In this document: positions 15,407 through 16,233 of the stretch, in pieces
How positions within the stretch are numbered: position 1 is the stretch's first letter
Layout: every line of letters starts with the position of its first letter
DNA from: Propionibacteriaceae bacterium
Lineage (GTDB): Bacteria; Actinomycetota; Actinomycetes; Propionibacteriales; Propionibacteriaceae
Length of the DNA stretch: 16,233 nucleotides
Direction: 5' to 3'
NCBI GenBank assembly: GCA_030528545.1
Contig: JAUMYR010000055.1
Location: 1-16,233, forward strand
Notes under the pieces: generated by a model
Databases searched by the model: none
Told to the model about the DNA's origin: nothing
Seen by the model: the letters and a program-made list of their open reading frames with translations, nothing else
Translations under genes and position numbers: made by a program

Positions 15407-16233
15407 GTGAATATCCTCGAAACCATCTCCGTCGTGCCGGTCGCCCCGACCGGGCTCTTCGGCTATGCCTGGCTAATGATCGCGATCCCGCTGGTCAGCG
15501 CCGGGGTGCTGTTGCTGCTGGGTAAGGCTTCAGACGCCTGGGGCCACCTGCTCGCGACCCTAGCCCCCATCGCCTCCTTCGTCATCGGGTGCGTGCTGTT
15601 CGCTGACCTGCTGGGCCGCTCCGAGGCCGAGCGGGCGGTCGGCGTCCCGCTGTATGAGTGGGTCTCGGCCGGTCAATGGTCCTTCGGCGTGGGGCTGTTG
15701 ATCGATCAGCTGTCGATCCTGTTCGTCTTGCTGATTACCGGGGTGGGCTCACTCATCCATGTGTATTCGATCGGTTACATGGCCCACGACGAGCGGCGGC
15801 GCCGGTTCTTCGCCTATCTGAACCTTTTCGTCGCGGCGATGCTGCTGCTGGTGCTCGCCGACAACTACCTGGTGCTGTTCGTCGGCTGGGAGGGCGTGGG
15901 CCTGGCGTCCTACCTGCTGATCGGTTTCTGGCAGCACAAGCCGTCGGCGGCGGCCGCGGCGAAGAAGGCCTTCGTGGTCAACCGGGTCGGCGACCTCGGC
16001 ATGTTGCTGGCGATTTTCTCGATGCTGGCGATGTTCGGTTCCTCGAAGTTCACCGATGTCAACGCGAACGCGGCGGCCCTGACCCCGCTGTGGGCCACGC
16101 TCATCGGCCTGTTCCTGCTGGTGGCCGCCTGCGGCAAGTCGGCCCAGGTGCCGCTGCAATCCTGGCTGCTGGACGCGATGGAGGGCCCGACCCCGGTGTC
16201 GGCGCTCATCCACGCCGCGACGATGGTCACCGC
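15407..16233 (+). CDS. nuoL: NADH-quinone oxidoreductase subunit L (5' part, cut by window end)
   Basis: NuoL (ND5 homologue) is the large distal proton-pumping subunit, related to Mrp antiporter subunits. Only the first 275 codons lie in the window, of about 610-640 expected. The frame starts at GTG 15407 with GAGGAG (15395-15400) 6 nt upstream, overlapping the nuoK stop. Several transmembrane helices are visible. Key residues include Glu162 in the G-W-E-G-V-G motif of the antiporter half-channel, and Lys244 in G-K-S-A-Q-V-P-L followed by [18 protein letters not shown], which is diagnostic of this family. The D-E-R-R-x-R-F-F stretch in the preceding loop is also typical. No frameshift or stop is seen. 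nuoM and nuoN are expected downstream. Confidence 0.97.
   Translation, partial: MNILETISVVPVAPTGLFGYAWLMIAIPLVSAGVLLLLGKASDAWGHLLATLAPIASFVIGCVLFADLLGRSEAERAVGVPLYEWVSAGQWSFGVGLLIDQLSILFVLLITGVGSLIHVYSIGYMAHDERRRRFFAYLNLFVAAMLLLVLADNYLVLFVGWEGVGLASYLLIGFWQHKPSAAAAAKKAFVVNRVGDLGMLLAIFSMLAMFGSSKFTDVNANAAALTPLWATLIGLFLLVAACGKSAQVPLQSWLLDAMEGPTPVSALIHAATMVT

Noticed and set aside
1..16233. CRISPR arrays, tRNA or rRNA genes, insertion sequences, prophage attachment sites
   Set aside because: No spaced direct repeats, cloverleaf-like segments, transposase motifs or flanking repeats were seen. Every large block is explained by the listed genes.

Overview
The window comes from a high-GC Gram-positive bacterium of the Actinomycetota. 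Three things point there: strongly G/C-ending codons; a complex I operon whose subunits carry C-terminal tails of the actinobacterial kind (NuoE, NuoH, NuoJ); and a WXG-motif protein module typical of that phylum. The genus cannot be fixed from the sequence. A propionibacterial or related lineage is only a guess.

Left part (1-4600, all on the minus strand, read right to left). A compact gene set begins at 4600. It encodes a 115-residue helical protein resembling EspC/WXG100-type secretion substrates. Next is an 864-residue protein with an N-terminal WXG-type helical hairpin, a coiled coil and a long uncharacterised C-terminal region. Two paralogous lipoproteins of about 205 residues follow. 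Gaps are 16 nt, a 4-nt overlap and 10 nt, so this is very probably one transcript. After a 145-nt gap, which holds a convincing ECF-sigma-type promoter and a stable hairpin, comes a third lipoprotein gene (251 to beyond position 1). No secretion ATPase or other type VII core gene is visible.

Middle (4601-5045). This 445-nt divergent intergenic region separates the two transcription units. It holds a probable housekeeping-type promoter for the right-hand operon (TTGACT/TAGACT), short perfect palindromes overlapping that promoter, a minus-strand hairpin followed by a T-run, and a nuo leader of about 195 nt with hairpins and a doubtful short ORF.

Right part (5046-16233, plus strand). This is the NADH:quinone oxidoreductase (complex I) operon in canonical order, nuoA-B-C-D-E-F-G-H-I-J-K-L, with nuoL cut off by the window end. 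The genes are almost all joined by 1-14 nt overlaps, so translation is probably coupled. NuoE/F/G form the NADH-oxidising module (FMN and Fe-S clusters, including the optional N7 site in NuoG). NuoB/C/D/I form the connecting module that reduces quinone. NuoA/H/J/K/L are membrane proton-pumping subunits. In an actinobacterium the acceptor is presumably menaquinone. All expected cluster ligands and the key membrane carboxylates I checked are present, so the complex looks functional.

The nuo operon is ordinary. The less explained biology is in the left-hand module and the intergenic control region.
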